A stretch of DNA of 64,000 nucleotides from Formicarius rufipectus (GCA_013399695.1 VXAU01001352.1:1170799-1234798); one strand, 5' to 3'. Positions 34,901-48,516 are shown, counted from the first letter of the stretch. The notes: a model not told the origin generated them from the sequence alone. Translations and numbers: made by a program.

Positions 34901-37900
34901 TCCTCACATGCTTTGGGAATGCTCAAAACTTCTTACCTGACTTTTAGATCTATATAAACCCCACACAAAAGGTAAAACAACCCACAGTGAAGGTGTCTCA
35001 GCAGTGGCCAGTGCAAGAATGGTGCTACTTCCCACCATACAAGGTCTACCAGGTTGGAAGGTCCTACTGCCTGCTGGTCCAGGCAGTTTAAATGAGGGCG
35101 AAGCAGCACAGTGATGGATGGTGCCCACTGGGGCTGGTGCCAGGCAGTGCCACTCGGCTTCTGCCCGCTTTGCTCCAGCCCCTGAGCTGTGGGCTGCCTT
35201 CTCCAGCAGCTCCTGCCCACCCTCCAGGCAGCAGAACAGGGGAAAACCCTCTGTGGTCGAGTGAGGCTGAAGCCTTGATGTGCTGAATTAAAGCTGAACT
35301 TGAGGAACCTTCTGGAGGCTGTGAAATCTGGCCTGGAAATGTCATGGTGAGATACTGACTGCTTGACTTCTGATTAATGCCCTACAAAGTGGCTGGGAAT
35401 TTCCCTTATTTAAAAAAGCATTGCAACTTTGAAAAAAGCATTTGTAAACTTGAACTGAAAGATAAAACTTCATGCAAAATGAATAATTGGAGGAAAGTAT
35501 TTTCAGGATGCTTTAAGTGTTGTGGTTTTTTTGTAGCATTCCATTAAATCTGTTTTGACTCTATATATGCAGCATTAATATGAAAGTCAAAATGCAATAT
35601 TTCCCCCTAAATTTTTGAGTTTGAAGTTGAGACAGTTCTTTAAAATGGCTTACTTTTGGAAAAAAAAATCCTTGAATTCTTACTGATGAGAAATGTTAAT
35701 AATGACCCTTTAACCAGCCTTATATAGAGTGTATTTCCTGATGCTGTTTTTGATACCTTCTCTTCTGAAGTCGATATAAACCAGATAACCCAGAATTGCA
35801 CAAACATGAAAGCAACACTCTTGATTTGAAAGTCCTGCTGAAGTCTCATGGTGCTCCTATTTTATTCATTTTCCCTTCTATGGAAATTGTGGGTATATTT
35901 TCCTGAAGGGTGGTTATGTCATAACTGTCATATCCCAGATGATTTTGGACACCACAGAAAAATTAGAGGGAGTGTGTGAAATGTCTGGACCTTTGAAAGG
36001 TTCAAGCATGCAATGAATGTACTTCATTATCCCAAATGTAGGATGCCTTTTGCATTCATAAAGTAATACTTTTTCTTTTTTTTTTTTCCCAGTAGATGAG
36101 TTATGGGAAAATAGCTAATGAGTCGTGAAAAAGTCCTGCCTGCTCACAGTTGGGTGATCATCTTCCTGCTCCTTGCTTTTTTCCGAAGCACGAGCTTGGG
36201 TGTGGGTGCGCAGTGGCATGTGGATAGGGGAAGGGGGGGACTGTGTGTGCATGTGAGTTTATATATGGAATTAATATATGGATTGGGATATTCTTTTTAA
36301 GCCTGGAAAGTGTGCGTGCTGCTTTTATTCATTAGCACCTACAAAGGACTAATTGCCATCAGGCATGTAGGTGGAATTTTTGGCAGCGAGCGAGAAACGC
36401 AATAGGTTTGATGACAACCAATGATCTGCCAAAGCCTTGTCAGGAGAAGAATCTAGTTTTGCTGTCACTCACCCACCCCTTTAAATTCAAATGCAGATGC
36501 TTCCAGGGGGTGTGTGGCTCCCATCCAAGGGAGCACTTGAGATGGAGGGCTCCCAATCCTGTGCGTACAGACCGTGCTGTAGCTGTGACTGCTGCCCAAT
36601 GCGTGTGGTGAGAGGGAAATGTGAAAGCTAAAGTGGAGATGAGAGCATAAGGAATGCTCTGCTCTGCCTGTAATAGTGACAGCAGGGCAGCAAGGACCCT
36701 GCCTGGGGCAGGTGGTGGCTGCCTTGCAGTGTCCAGGGGGACCTCTCACGGGGGAAGCTGGCTTTGGGCTTGTCAAATTCCGTAAGAGCTCCCATGGGAA
36801 ATTAAGATTTACAAGGATGATTTTGAGGTGCCACAGTCGATCACACGACTCTGCCAGGGGTGGCACCCTCGTGGCTAAGCAATGGCAGCGTGTTTCTGCA
36901 ATCATCACTAGCAGGTTCATGTCCACTGCTGAAGGACCAGGGACACTTATACCCCAGAAACAAAGACAGAACCCACCTGCTCTTTGGCCTAACCTTGGAG
37001 GTGATGCTTTTACCCTCTTGTCCATAAACTCCAGTTCTTCAGCTAGAAATTAAATCTCTGATAGGAATTCTCAGGTGCAGCAGAATAAAAGTGTTGTAGC
37101 CTTTTAACAAAAAAGTATGATAAATACCTGTGGGCTTGTGAACAGCACAACAGGTGTGGCTGAAAACCTGCCTGTATGGTATCTGTAGAATGGATATCTG
37201 TCACAGCGTAAAACTCCACTGAATGTCTGTCTAAGAAACATTATGTAAACAATGGGCACTATTGTATTCCATCAAAAGTAAGCAAATAGAACCTTTAAAA
37301 AATAAGAGGAAAGAAAACACTGAAATTATATATTGCTCTCTATTAGTCTTTGCTTTTGCAGTAAGAAGCTCTGTGTCTTTTTTTTTTGAGCTGGAAAATA
37401 TATTTCTGACAATTAATATGGTGGGGTCTACAGATGCATTACAAATGTAGTGTGGAATGGGCCTCTGTTACTCTGCCTCTCTACTGCTTTCCCTAGGATT
37501 ATTCTGAGGATATATGGAATTATTTAACTAGTTGTGTAGAGCAAATATTAACTGACTCTGAAAGGGCCTATTCTGATGTGATTGAGTTGAATAAGATGGG
37601 TCTTCTTAGTCCCCCTCAAGGTCTCTTTATACCCCTGAGTCATGGGCTTTGCTGATTCCACACCTCTCCTATCACCTCAGGTGACCTCCTGCTCCTCTCC
37701 CTTTCCCCACAAGAGAGGCAAGAGGCTCTAATTCTGCAGAAATGTGGCATTTATCACCTACTGCATTCCAGGGGGATTAGTAGGGTTGCTATTTCATGCT
37801 ATATTTGTTTCAATAAAGTCCATATTCTTTGATTCATACCCATAAACTTTTGTTCAGTTTGGAGTTAGCTGTGAGAAAGTACAGAAGTACATGAACTCTG

Positions 37901-39375
37901 TAATTAATCATGTTAAAAAAAATCACCCCAAAAAAGGGGGGAGGGGGCAGTGAAAAACAAAAATAATTTTATATATTATACAGAAATTTTCATATTTGAC
38001 TAGTTGTGGTAGTGTAAAATTCTTTCCATAAAATAATATTTTATCTGAAGCGTCTCAGAGGGCTGTTATAAGACTAATAAATACTTGCTAATCGCTTTGA
38101 CAGCTTCAAAAAAAGGTGCTATGAAAGTAATAGTTATTTCTGTTCTGCTTTTTCTATTTTCCATATTACAATTGTGATCAGGAATTGGAACATCTACTTT
38201 TATCAAACGGTGGGTGGTATCTACTTCAGTTCTTATGTGCCCATTTCTCCAAGTCACAAACTGACATCAGAATAACAAATAAAGAGGAAACGTAACTAGA
38301 TGGTCCTTTTATTTCATTTCTCATCATGTCACAAGGAGAACTCATTCTAATAAAAATAATGCTTTGTTTACTGCACAGGTATTTAATGTGCTTAGGCAGC
38401 AAGTTCTGCAAATTAAGGAGGCAGCAACTTCAGGGCCAAACTATGTCACATTTCAAGTGACTTTTTTGCCAAATAGCTTTGGGCTGGCCTTTCTGGTGAT
38501 CAGTATTATTCACTGTATCAGGAGTTACATGGTAAATTTGTTCAGGAAGAGAAAACATGATTTGTTGGGATCAGAGGGTCTGGGCAGCCTTGAAAAGGGG
38601 TAGTTTATGCCTTTATGCATGCTATTTTCCTTATTTCCATTATTTGAATTTCTTTGAAAGGCAACTTTACAAACCTCAAACTAATCGTTTCTGCTTCCTA
38701 TGTGTGGTCATGGTGGTATTTTCCACAGAGGTATTAAACAGTCACTGAAGGGAAAGGGCACTTGTAAATGGGAGAGGAAGTAGCCCATACTCTGTTAACA
38801 TTAAGACTCAGACTGTTTGATTTATAGAATACTGACAAGAACAGCATCTGAATAGGTTGAGGAAAAAATTAAGAGTATGATCAATCTTCACGTCCAAATG
38901 CAAGAGCTGGTGACCAACTGCAGGGAGGAACAGCTTCCTCCCTGTGGCAAAGGCAGCACAACTGATGCTGCTTTAAGTCCTCCAGAGAACTTCATGCTTC
39001 TCTTTTGTCACCTTTAGAGAAAGGGCACCCAACTAACAGGGATGTGGAAGTGCTTTGGTGCTGCAGCTTTTCTCCTGCAACTCTGTCTTGTTCCTCCACC
39101 AAAACACTGCCAGAGAATTTAATTGCACCTATTTATTATTTGTCACACAAGTGTTGCATTTTGTTTTTCAAGTCCGGAGTGACTTCATTATCTTGTGATG
39201 CTTGTGAATGTTAAGCCACTGATGCTTGTAGGTGGAATTAAGATTGCCTTAGATATAAATGTGAGGTTTCAGCCTGAGCATGGTGCTGCTGGGAGATGGA
39301 GATATGTAACCTTTCCCTCCCTTTGGCATGAATTACAGTCCTTAGGATAACTTTAATCCATATGACAACTAATGA
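31995..39375. other. Non-coding DNA, no gene seen
   Basis: A 7.4-kb stretch without a recognisable repeat copy or exon. A strong pyrimidine tract with CAG at 36064-36092 looks like a splice acceptor, but downstream stops fall within eight codons in every frame. The 186-codon minus-strand frame at 36465-37025 overlaps a 125-codon plus-strand frame at 36676-37053 in a GC-richer patch, and neither has a domain. A G-rich run is present at 37936-37948. Confidence 0.55.
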
Positions 39376-39379
39376 TTGA

Positions 39380-39745
39380 TTAAATAATGCTTCTAATCCA
39401 TGTATTGGCCCATGATTCCAGGAGTTTGGAGCTCTCCATACAACTGCTCTGTTTCCCTGGTGATTTTCCTCTCAAGAACTTGGGAGGTCTTGTCTTTGGT
39501 ACAGTAGCCTTGACTCCTGTCCCCTTTACTTTTTCTTTAGGATTTTTTGCTAGTGGATTTGCACTATCAGGCCTTTCCTTGCCTGGTCTTGTCCACTTTT
39601 TCTCTCTCTTCAAAGAGAAGCTCGCTTGAGCAGTAGAGTCTGTGTACCACAGAATTCCTTCTTGAAATTTCAGTAGTTCTTGCCCTTCTTCCTTTGGAGC
39701 TGGAAATGCAGTAATTTGATCTGAGATAATCCCTGCAGTGCTCAT
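39380..39745 (-). other. Open frame of 121 codons, unassigned
   Basis: An open frame on the minus strand starts at ATG 39745 with an in-frame TAA about 14 codons upstream (preceding an ETSFRKPCF stretch). The predicted product has an acidic N-terminal part (KEEGQELL about residues 18-25) and a lysine- and proline-rich middle (residues 45-95) with no hydrophobic segment. It resembles no family I recognise. There is no Kozak context, splice-site pair or poly-A signal arrangement that would make it a gene. It might be an exon, a decayed pseudogene or chance. Confidence 0.2.
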
Positions 39746-39749
39746 GAAG

Positions 39750-40206
39750 CATGGTTTGCGGAAGGAGGTCTCAAATTAAAAATAGAGACTGTCTCTTGCT
39801 TGGAACCTACATACCTGGATTAGGTCATAAGAATTCCCAATATTGCATGCCCTCTAGGTAGTTTTCCCAGTGCTTCAGAACTGCTATACATAGATATTTA
39901 GGGAAAACTTTTTTGCAAATTAAGCCAGATTCATCTAAGTTTCTCCAAGTGCTTATGGAAAACGTAGATCTCCCTCATTTCCATGACCGCTTCTTTCTGA
40001 CTTGAAGTCATCATATCTTTGCTTCCCTGTCTTCTCCAGGGTAAAAACAACCAGTTCCTTCATCTCTTTCTCATGCTAGCCATTTTTCTGGTCTCACACA
40101 TTTGCCTTGATTGATCCCATTGCATGATGCTGGAAACCTGTCTCAATTCTGCATTTGAGACCTCCCCAGAAATGAGCAGAGCAGAACAATTCTTCTTAAA
40201 CCCAAA
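39750..40206. other. Non-coding DNA, no gene seen
   Basis: Ordinary sequence. Nothing was recognised. Confidence 0.6.
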
Positions 40207-40360
40207 ATCACAGAATCACAGCACCGCAGAATGTTCTGAGTTGAAAGGGTTCCACAAGGATCATTAAGTCCAACTCATAATTTAGTGACCCTTTGGGGAT
40301 CAAACCCACAACCGTGGCATTATTAGCCCTGTGCTCCCTCCAACTGAGCTAGAATGAGCC
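40207..40360 (-). mobile_element. tRNA-Ile-derived SINE with CR1-like tail (TguSINE1 type)
   Basis: On the minus strand the element starts with a tRNA-like head. GGCTCATTC is followed by the A box TAGCTCAGTTGG, an anticodon-loop sequence CTAATAA (AAT, isoleucine), and the B box GGTTGTGGGTTTGATCC. After the head comes AAAGGGTCAC, then GAGTTGGACTTAATGATCC, then TTCAACTCAGAACATTCTGC and a GATTCTGTGATT tail. That tail is the reverse complement of the CR1 3' terminus. A tRNA-Ile head with a CR1 tail is the structure of TguSINE1, described from songbirds. It has drifted and is not a functional tRNA gene, since several stem pairs are broken. Confidence 0.8.
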
Positions 40361-40364
40361 CAAG

Positions 40365-43190
40365 CCAGTTTGAATAATTAATGTTTAATTCAAACAAGTT
40401 ATGAACTATGGCTCCATGGGCCTTTCTGAGGTCAAATGGAACAGGAGGATGTACAGTATTTCCAAAGACAGAGATACAAAAATGCAATTTCCTGGTACAC
40501 AGTTTTACATTCCTAAAGGAACTGGACTCCACAAGTTGCTGTTTTCTCTGTTTGGTGTTTGTTATAAACAGACATTGCAATTTGCCAGACATTAAACACA
40601 TCTGAGCATACCCACAAGCTAATTCGATGAAACATCTGTGTGCATATGTGTATAACAAACCATGGAAGGAGTTTTTACTGTAAAAGATAAGAGCTACTCT
40701 GCAGATTGCTTTTTATTGCTTTTTTAGTTATTTTTTTTTTATTTTCCCCAGTTATTGAAATGTTTATGAAAGCAAAAGAGAGGAACAGAAGTGAAATAGG
40801 TGATTAATTTTTAGACTGTTTAATAAAAGAGTAGGATTTTCTAGTGGTGCAAAGCACTGCTTGATGAAAAGCCTGTCTGTTGATCATTTAATTTAATGTC
40901 TGCAGAGACTCAGCATTAGTTTATGTTATTATTTAAGAGGAAGTGATTTAGAGTATGATGTCCTGTTTCTGTTCTTTGAAAGTGGAGAGACACCTTTTCA
41001 AAACTTCAGTGTCAGAATTCATGCTTCTGAATCTAAGTTTAGAGTTCTTAGGTCTTGAGGGGGGATGGGTTTGGGGTTTCGGTGTTTGTTGTGGGTTTTT
41101 TACTTTGAGATTTTGGGGGTTTGTTTGACTGTTTGTTTGGGATTTGGTTGGTTGTTTGGGGGTATTTTTGGCAAGCTAAGACATCCAGAGTGACTTGGGT
41201 GTGGATGTTAGTGGAGTCTGCATGTTCTTCTTATGGCATTACACAAGGCCCCTTTTAAAGTGCCTCGGTGGATTTAGGTCTGACAGGTTGAAAAACTGAG
41301 TGCTGAGCTACAAAATAGTTGGACCTGTTTTAAAAAGTTCCTTTGCATGTACAATAATTGTTCTGGCAGGTTAAACATCTTCACATGAGAAAAGAATTCA
41401 ACACAGCATCTCAACTACTTCTTTTTTCAGGGAAGTGTGGAGGTACATGCCTACCTGTAGGCAAATACTGTAACACCAGTGTCTCTCCTGGAAAGGGACC
41501 CTGTCCTGAATTCAGGCCTACAAAAATATCTTAAGTAAATAAATAAAACACACTATAAGAAAGTCACTGTCATTTTATATTCTGTTGTTTCTATTTACAT
41601 GTTGCAAGAAGCTGGTCTGTTTTGCTAAAGTTTTTGGTAGTGTGACATTCATCAATGTGAAACTGGCCTGATAGAAAAAGCATCAGCATCTTTGTGGCAA
41701 GAGATTTTTGACCACAAAAGAATATGGGCTTTAGGTTTAGTGTTCCACAGAAGAAACCAAAACATGTTATCCAGCTCTTCTTAATTTTTTGCTCATTAAA
41801 ATTATTTTAGTGCTTTGCTAACTCATCAAACATCAAGTTCTCCTTTTGTGACTGTTGTAGCATTTTGGAGTATAATACTGTCTCCAGCCTGTACCACAGG
41901 TACTGACTTCTTAACACTGAAACATTTTTGAGGTTCAATACATGATTTATATTTTCTTTTTCCCCACTCAGGAGAAAAAGGTGAAGCCAAGAGATCTTTT
42001 GGGTTGTCATGGCTTTATCGCAATTGTGTACATGATTTATTATTACGGTGTGACAGGGAAAAAAAGGTTTGGTTGTTGCTTTTATCCTGTGATCATGGAG
42101 AAGTCTCAATCAGGAATGGAGAAGAGATTTTATGCAGTTTTTAAAAAATGGTGCTGCAGAGGTACCAAGCAGACCTCTTTAGTTGCATAAATATCTCAGA
42201 GTGAAAAACTGCTTTTAAGATGAGAAGAGAGAGGACCATGTCTTACAGCCTAGTTAGATTGAGTACCAAAGAATGTGTATCTGTTGAATGCATGCCTTTG
42301 TTTTACATTTGTCCTCAAAAGTTGTTATTATTCCACATTTCTCTTTCTCTGAATCATTCAGTAGTGTTAAATAAATTCCCATAAGTGAGCAAATATTAGT
42401 CACCTCTTTCCTGACACAGGTATCTGCGTGGGTGGACAGGTGGGGGCAGGTTAGACTGTAGACATCGCAGTATTTTCAACATAACCTTTTAGCTAACTAG
42501 ATTTTTCCTTCTCATCCCTTGAACAGATCAACAGCATGAAGACAGGAGCAGAAGCATTATCCAAACATTTGCCATGACTCAAAAATAATAATAATAATAG
42601 GAAAAATTATCCCAATCATAAAAGGCAACTTTTTTTTTTTTTTTTTTGGACTGGACCACATTTCACATGGATGACTTTCCTGGGTATAGGCCTGCATGGT
42701 TGCACCGAATTTCTCATGCCCCACATAATAGGACTATAGCATCAAAAACTGAAAAGACATTTTCCTCCCCTCACCTCCAAAAGGCAAAGTACAACTCTGC
42801 TTGTTTTAGCAAACAATCAGAATACCACAGCAGTTTAGAGGTGCTGTGCCCAACTAATGTATCATCTTTGAATAAGAAGGAAGCCAGACTGTATGTCATC
42901 CTTCACTCCTGATGCAACTCCCCTAAAATCCCAGCCTGCAGTTAATACTCTGTCACATTAGGTCTATCTTGCCTTCCAAATGCTGTTTTGTTCTCCAGCA
43001 GAGTTATTTTGAACAAACCCAGTCCTGTGGTGTCGTTTAGACACATTCTCTTCTATACTTACACCCGTTTTGTCCTTTCCCTGCCACTTCTGTTTTGTGT
43101 GGCTTTGTGCCATTTTTCTCTATTGTAATGCTGGAATATCTAATTAACATAACTTGAATAGCTACTTGAACAAAAACTTCATGAACTTCT
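40365..43190. other. Non-coding DNA with a GT-rich patch
   Basis: The T/G-rich stretch at 41057-41172 contains several G runs (GGGGGG, GGG, GGGG, GGG) and could form a loose G-quadruplex. T18 at 42630-42647 is followed by a minor AAT repeat upstream (42583-42599). No exon was found. Confidence 0.55.
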
Positions 43191-43862
43191 ATCGTAGAAT
43201 GGTTGGGGTTGGAGGAGACCTTAAAGATCATCCAGTTCCAAACCCCCTACCGTGGGCAGGGACACCTTCCACTACACCTGGTTGCTCAAGGTCTAATCCT
43301 GCCTGACCTTAAACATTTCCAGTGCTGGGGCATCCACAGCTTCTCTGGGCAACCTGTTTGAATGTCTCACCATCCTCACAGTCAAGAATTTTTTCCTAAT
43401 GTCTGATGTGAATCTTCCCTCTTTCAGTTTAAGGACATTTCCCCTTGTTCTAGTACTACATGCCTTTGTGAAAATTCCTTAGTTTTCCAAGCCCCCTTTA
43501 GGTACTGGAAGGCTGCTGTAAGGGGAGCCTTCTCTTCTCCAGGATGAACAACTCCAGCTTTCTTGGCTTGTCTTCACAGGAAAGGTGCTCCAGCCCTCTG
43601 AGAATCTCTGTTGCCTCCTCCAAAACTACTCCAACAGTTCCACATCCTTCTGATGTTGGGGGGTCTTACACCTGGATTACGTATTCCAGGTGGGGTCACA
43701 GAGGAGCAGAGGGAGAGAATCAGTTCCCTCAGCCTGTTGGCCACACTTCTTTTAATGCAGCCCAGGACACTGCTGGTTTTTCTGGGCTGCAAGCACACAC
43801 TGCCAGGTCACATCCAGCTTTTCATCAACCAACACCCCCAAGTCCTCCTCCTTCAAGTCCTC
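43191..43862 (-). mobile_element. CR1 LINE fragment, minus strand
   Basis: The plus strand reads as the reverse complement of a CR1 end. It runs ATCGTAGAATGGTTGGGGTT, then GACCTTAAAGATCATCCAGT, then GGGCAGGGACACCTTCCAC and CCACAGCTTCTCTGGGCAAC. Further on come CTTTCAGTTTAAGGACATTT, GGTACTGGAAGGCTGCTGTA, GGTGCTCCAGCCCTCTGA and TCTTTTAATGCAGCCCAGGA. The last parts correspond to the reverse transcriptase end of ORF2. It is 5'-truncated near 43862 and is the best preserved CR1 copy by its consensus matches. Confidence 0.93.
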
Positions 43863-43869
43863 GGTGTTT

Positions 43870-46800
43870 TAGGAGAGTTCAAACTGTGTCAGTTCAGCTT
43901 TCCAAAATGATCAAACCCAGTGGCAAAAATTAGGCTTGGGTTTATGCTCTGGTTTCGAACATACTTGAGATGTCAGGACTATAAAGATGTGTTAATTAGC
44001 CAAATATCCTCTCCTCAAGGGGTGACAGGGCAGGGGCAGAAGGTCATTTACTTTATGGGCATGTATAGTTTGGCAAAACTAGTCTGTTTTTTCCTCCCAG
44101 AATGTTCTCTTGTAAAGAGTTTTTTGATGCTTTTCTATGAGATGTGCATACATGTAAATGCTTCAGCTGGTATTTACCAGCCTGTCTGATAACCAAAGTA
44201 TCATCAAACACTCCCTGGAGAACATTTGTTACAGCATCTCTGTAGAGCACTTCTGTGGTTGTTTGCTTTAACCTCTTTTTTTCAGGCCACCTGACAAAAT
44301 TCTGCTATAATCTACAGTCAGAATCAGTGTAAGACTTGATTACCTCTTAAGATGTCCATTCTAGCTTCAGCCTTTCCTTGAGACATCATATTGCACATCA
44401 TATATGAGCAACAGGCCTGTCTTGCTTCACTTTCACCAGTTCACACATAACATGTTAACCCCATAGTGATTATGGATATAAAATGGGACTGGCTGAAGTC
44501 AATACAACCTCCCACTTAACAATGAATGGGAGGATGGTGAAGTGCCAGATTTCTTAGGGTTGCACTCTTGGGGAGTAAATTGTACATAAATCACATGAGA
44601 GTTCTTGGGTTATCCCTCTTTACTTTTAGAAATGTAGTTGATGTTGCATAAATGGACTCAGCAGTTTATGCTAAATCACTGTGTCAAAACAATGTCAGCA
44701 ATGCCAGATCTTGACATATTATTGGACCACAATGCTTTCTTCACAGAGGCACTCATGTAACTATCCCAAAAGGAAAGGGTAACAGCAATCCCAAAAATCC
44801 TAATTTTTTATTTTGTTATAAACTATAAATACATATTTAAAAATATATAAACTATCCTAAGTTAATCATTAAGTAATTCATAACTTAAATGATTTACAAT
44901 TCATTAGGAGACGGGATGGGGAGAGAAGCACTCACTCTTGATTATTCTCCTTTTATATATAGCACAGTTCCTGGCAGTAATGAATACATTAACGAAACAA
45001 ATGAAGCCCTGATTACTCTCTGAAGTATTCTGACAACATATTTCATTAATCCCTCTGTGGAGAAAGTAGCCACTCAATCACCAACTACCCTTTTTGTGTG
45101 TGCTTCACTTTAGTTTGGTTGTAACTACATTGTGGCTGGTATTAAAGTTTAATACAGTTTATACAGTTAAAAACTTGTGTAATTTTTTTTTTTTTTAATG
45201 TGGTGCAACTTTGATTGTATTTCATGTGGTTTAACATATTTTAAGAATTATTTTAAGAAGTTTTGCCATTGTAATTAAATGCAGACATTTATACGCGTTT
45301 TGTGTCTGAAAGTTGTGTTTGGCTGATGCAAGGTCTGAAGCTAAACTAGCCCGACTATGCCTCAGTACACAAATCAAATCCCATCTTTATAGTACTCTGA
45401 CTTTTTTTGGTAAGGTCTTATCACTCATTGATAGGGAAATAAGTTCTTGACAATGCCTGTAGTGACTACAGCTGGTAGCTGTAGCCCACCTCTTCCTGGA
45501 GGATCGTGAAAGGAGCTGTTGCAGCATGAGAGGTGAGGCTCTCTGCTGGAGAAACCTCAGTGTGAGCTGTCAGAGTCATTCTCACTGGCACGTCTGCATG
45601 GCTCATGGAGGAGCCAGGTGGGGCAGCTCTCATCCTTGGCTGCTAGCCTGGTGGAAAAGTCAGGAGAAATCCATGGCCTTTAAGGTCTCTCAGGTACAAC
45701 AGAGGCCAAGCAGCAGCTTTGCCTGATTTAACCAGGACAGTGGCATGTGTGAGGAACAGTCTAGAGGTTGTAGAAATAGTGACAGTCGAGGTCACTCCCA
45801 CAAAGTTTTGTGATCCTCTGCTCTGTGGTTGCTAAAGGACTTTTTGTTGTCTTTACAAGGAGGTTTTAAAGCCAGTTCAAGAATTGTTTCTGTTCCTGCT
45901 CTGGAGGTCTCTGAGCACCACCCTGTTGGGAAACTTGTAGGAAATCCTGAATAACTCTGGTGCACAGTGTAGACAATACTGCAGGAACACCCTCACTCCT
46001 AAGAGAGAAGGTGTCCTGGATGAAGAGAAGGTGAAGATTTCATCACAGCTCTGGCAGGCCTGGGAGGGGCAGGGTGGGGTACCTGATAGCTCCTCAATTT
46101 GCCTTCCTAAAGTTCATACTTGTAATAAGTAGAGATATCCTCAAAGCAAACAGGGTTCTTAGGATCATGTTCTGAGTTGCAACTCATGGGCTTTGGGGGT
46201 TGTTTGATTTTGCGGCTTTTTTTAAAAAAAAACCAAGCAAACAAAAAGAAATTTGTTAGATCATTGAAGGCATTTTCAGTAGTTGATAGGGCACAAAATG
46301 GGGAAATGGGTAAGGCTGGAAGAGAGCACAGTGTGTCATCTGCTCCAATGATGATTACTTTGCTTTGAATGACTGAGGTAGGGAAAGAGTCTGTGAGAAA
46401 AACCTCCAGGATTGGTTGGAATTTTCATTGAAAAGGCAGAGAAAACACTTTCACATCCTCCTTTTTTTTTTTTTTTATTCTTTTAATCTTCTTTTGAATT
46501 TTTATCCTTTCCTAAATGTACTGGAAACTTGCCATGTTCTGGGTCAGGAAAAAGACTACAACCAGTTTATTATTATTTTTCCTTTTAATGAAGCTGATTT
46601 CTCTTCCCAGTATGCGCACTTTGCAGTCCACTGGTTTGGACAAGAAAATCTGTCCTTGTTAAGAAAAATACTGAATAAAACAGAGCTGTTAACCCATATC
46701 CAAAAATATTCTATGTTTTTGTTTTGGGTTCTGCTGGAAATGCTACATTAACTTTGCCTCAGGACACTAATTAACAAACTGGTCATTAATTGCTGGTAAT

Positions 46801-47520
46801 AAGGAACTTGTCAGCAGTCATTGTTTCCTTAAACTGCCTAAATTCAAGAGGACAAGTTTAGAAGAAAGTACCTCTCTGAAAGATCCCTGTCTTTCCTCCC
46901 AAATGAGAGAAACTCACAGTAAGTGAATGAAAAGGACCTTGGGGCTCTCTATTGTTGGATAATATTAGTTTCTGAAGCAACAGGGATTTGTCTAGAAATG
47001 ACCAGTAATGTGATGCTGGAGTAAGTTATTTCTTTGATAATGCTTCTTGCCTTTGATTGGAAACAAACTTCACTAAAAATAGTCATGACAGAAAGGGATT
47101 TCATTCCCAGGGATTGAAGTGGAAGTCATGGATGTATTTCTTGCCTGTCTTCACTTCTCTTGTTCGTATAAATAATGACATGATGACAGACGTGTGTGGT
47201 GACATTACAGTGAGTAATAACAATTGCTGCCATTTACTCAGGAGGTGAAAAGTTGGGCTGAAATTGGAACAGGTATCTTGGGCCCCAGGGCATTTGGAGA
47301 GAGGTTACTGTGCTCACTTAGGGTGGAAAAGTCTTGCACTAAACACAATTGATGGTGACGTTCAGGGAATTTGCAGGCAGCTTCTGTCTTCTTGTATTCC
47401 ACAAGGACACGATGCTGCTGTTTTCATAGTGTCTGATTTTCAAAGATGTGGAAAAGGATATAAATTCAGATAGAATTTTGATTCAGAGGAGTTAGCAGTG
47501 AGCTCTTATGTTCTGCAGAT
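43870..47520. other. Non-coding DNA, no gene seen
   Basis: The sequence includes a very AT-rich stretch (about 44800-44900), a T run near 45183-45197 and another near 46463-46478. No repeat copy or exon was recognised. Confidence 0.6.
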
Positions 47521-47530
47521 TATGTGAAGA

Positions 47531-47615
47531 ACCAACCAACCAAACAAACAAACAAAAAACCCCTCAAAACAAAACCAAAAAAATGCAAACAAACTAAAAA
47601 CCCCAAATATTTTTA
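47531..47615. repeat. A-rich simple repeat (AAAC/CAAA)n
   Basis: Imperfect CCAA and CAAA units grade into AAAACCC runs. Low complexity. Confidence 0.9.
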
Positions 47616-47619
47616 TTTA

Positions 47620-48516
47620 AAACAGAAGTCCAGAACTCTTGATAATGGGAGTTTATTGTTCTGTTAATGTTTTGCTTTTCTTATTCTGATCCAAAGAGAC
47701 CAGTTTCTCCTTTAAGTAACCATGACTGAAGTGATTGTTCCTTTCATTCTCCATCATGTAGCCTTTTTTCATTGCTTTGCTTTTAAAATATGCTTTTAAA
47801 CATCTGGCATTCAGGGAAGTTTACCTTGCAATTACTGTGAGCAAGGGTAGATTTTGAAGATCTACTATAGTGCCTTTAATAGCTCATGTTATTGTGGGAA
47901 GGTTGAATTTACTTCAATATATGTTGGTGTTTGGATTATAAAAACTTGTCAAATAAACTTTGATGATTGCAAAATAGATCAATGGAGGAATAAAATTTGC
48001 TAGCATTTGAAATTCAAATGTATAAATGCATAGAGAAGTGGTGTTTCATATCTAAACTGAAAATGTTTTTTGAAGAGTCACAGATCTTAAATCAAGAAAG
48101 TGAGTCACGTAACTAAAATTTGGTGCAACCCTTCTATATTTCCATGTCAAATAGCCCTGTAAAACTTGGGGGGGGAAAATTAAATTTCTGATGAGGAAAA
48201 AACCCATAAAAATGCACATCTCTTTGGCCCAAATCATTGTCAGTTCACTTACTGCACTTTTAGGAGGCATTTTGATATTATAGAAAAGTTTGGGTTTTGG
48301 GGAGCTTCTGACTATTTTTTTTTTGCCTTTATTAAAAATATACAGGGGAGAGAAGTGTAGAAAAACAATGTTACCCTCAAACTAGACACATATACAAGGA
48401 AATACAAACAACAGGAATCAAAAGTTTAATGAGCCTGCACATCAAAAAAGATTTAGTGACCTTATAGTGCCAAAATCAAGGCATATTAAACCTGATACTA
48501 AGCCAGATTTGCTTAA
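47620..48516. other. Non-coding DNA, no gene seen
   Basis: Ordinary AT-leaning sequence. Nothing was recognised. Confidence 0.6.

Noticed and set aside
36064..36092. Strong splice-acceptor-like pyrimidine tract with CAG
   Set aside because: All three frames after it stop within eight codons and no donor follows.
36465..37025. 186-codon open frame, minus strand
   Set aside because: It lies in a GC-richer patch with a 125-codon frame on the other strand, and has no domain, family resemblance or splice context.
40285..40360. A functional tRNA-Ile gene, minus strand
   Set aside because: The tRNA-like sequence runs directly into a CR1-type tail and several stem pairs are broken, so it is a SINE head.
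41057..41172. Telomere-like or stable G-quadruplex sequence
   Set aside because: G runs are irregular, with long loops and no TTAGGG units. It is a GT-rich low-complexity tract.
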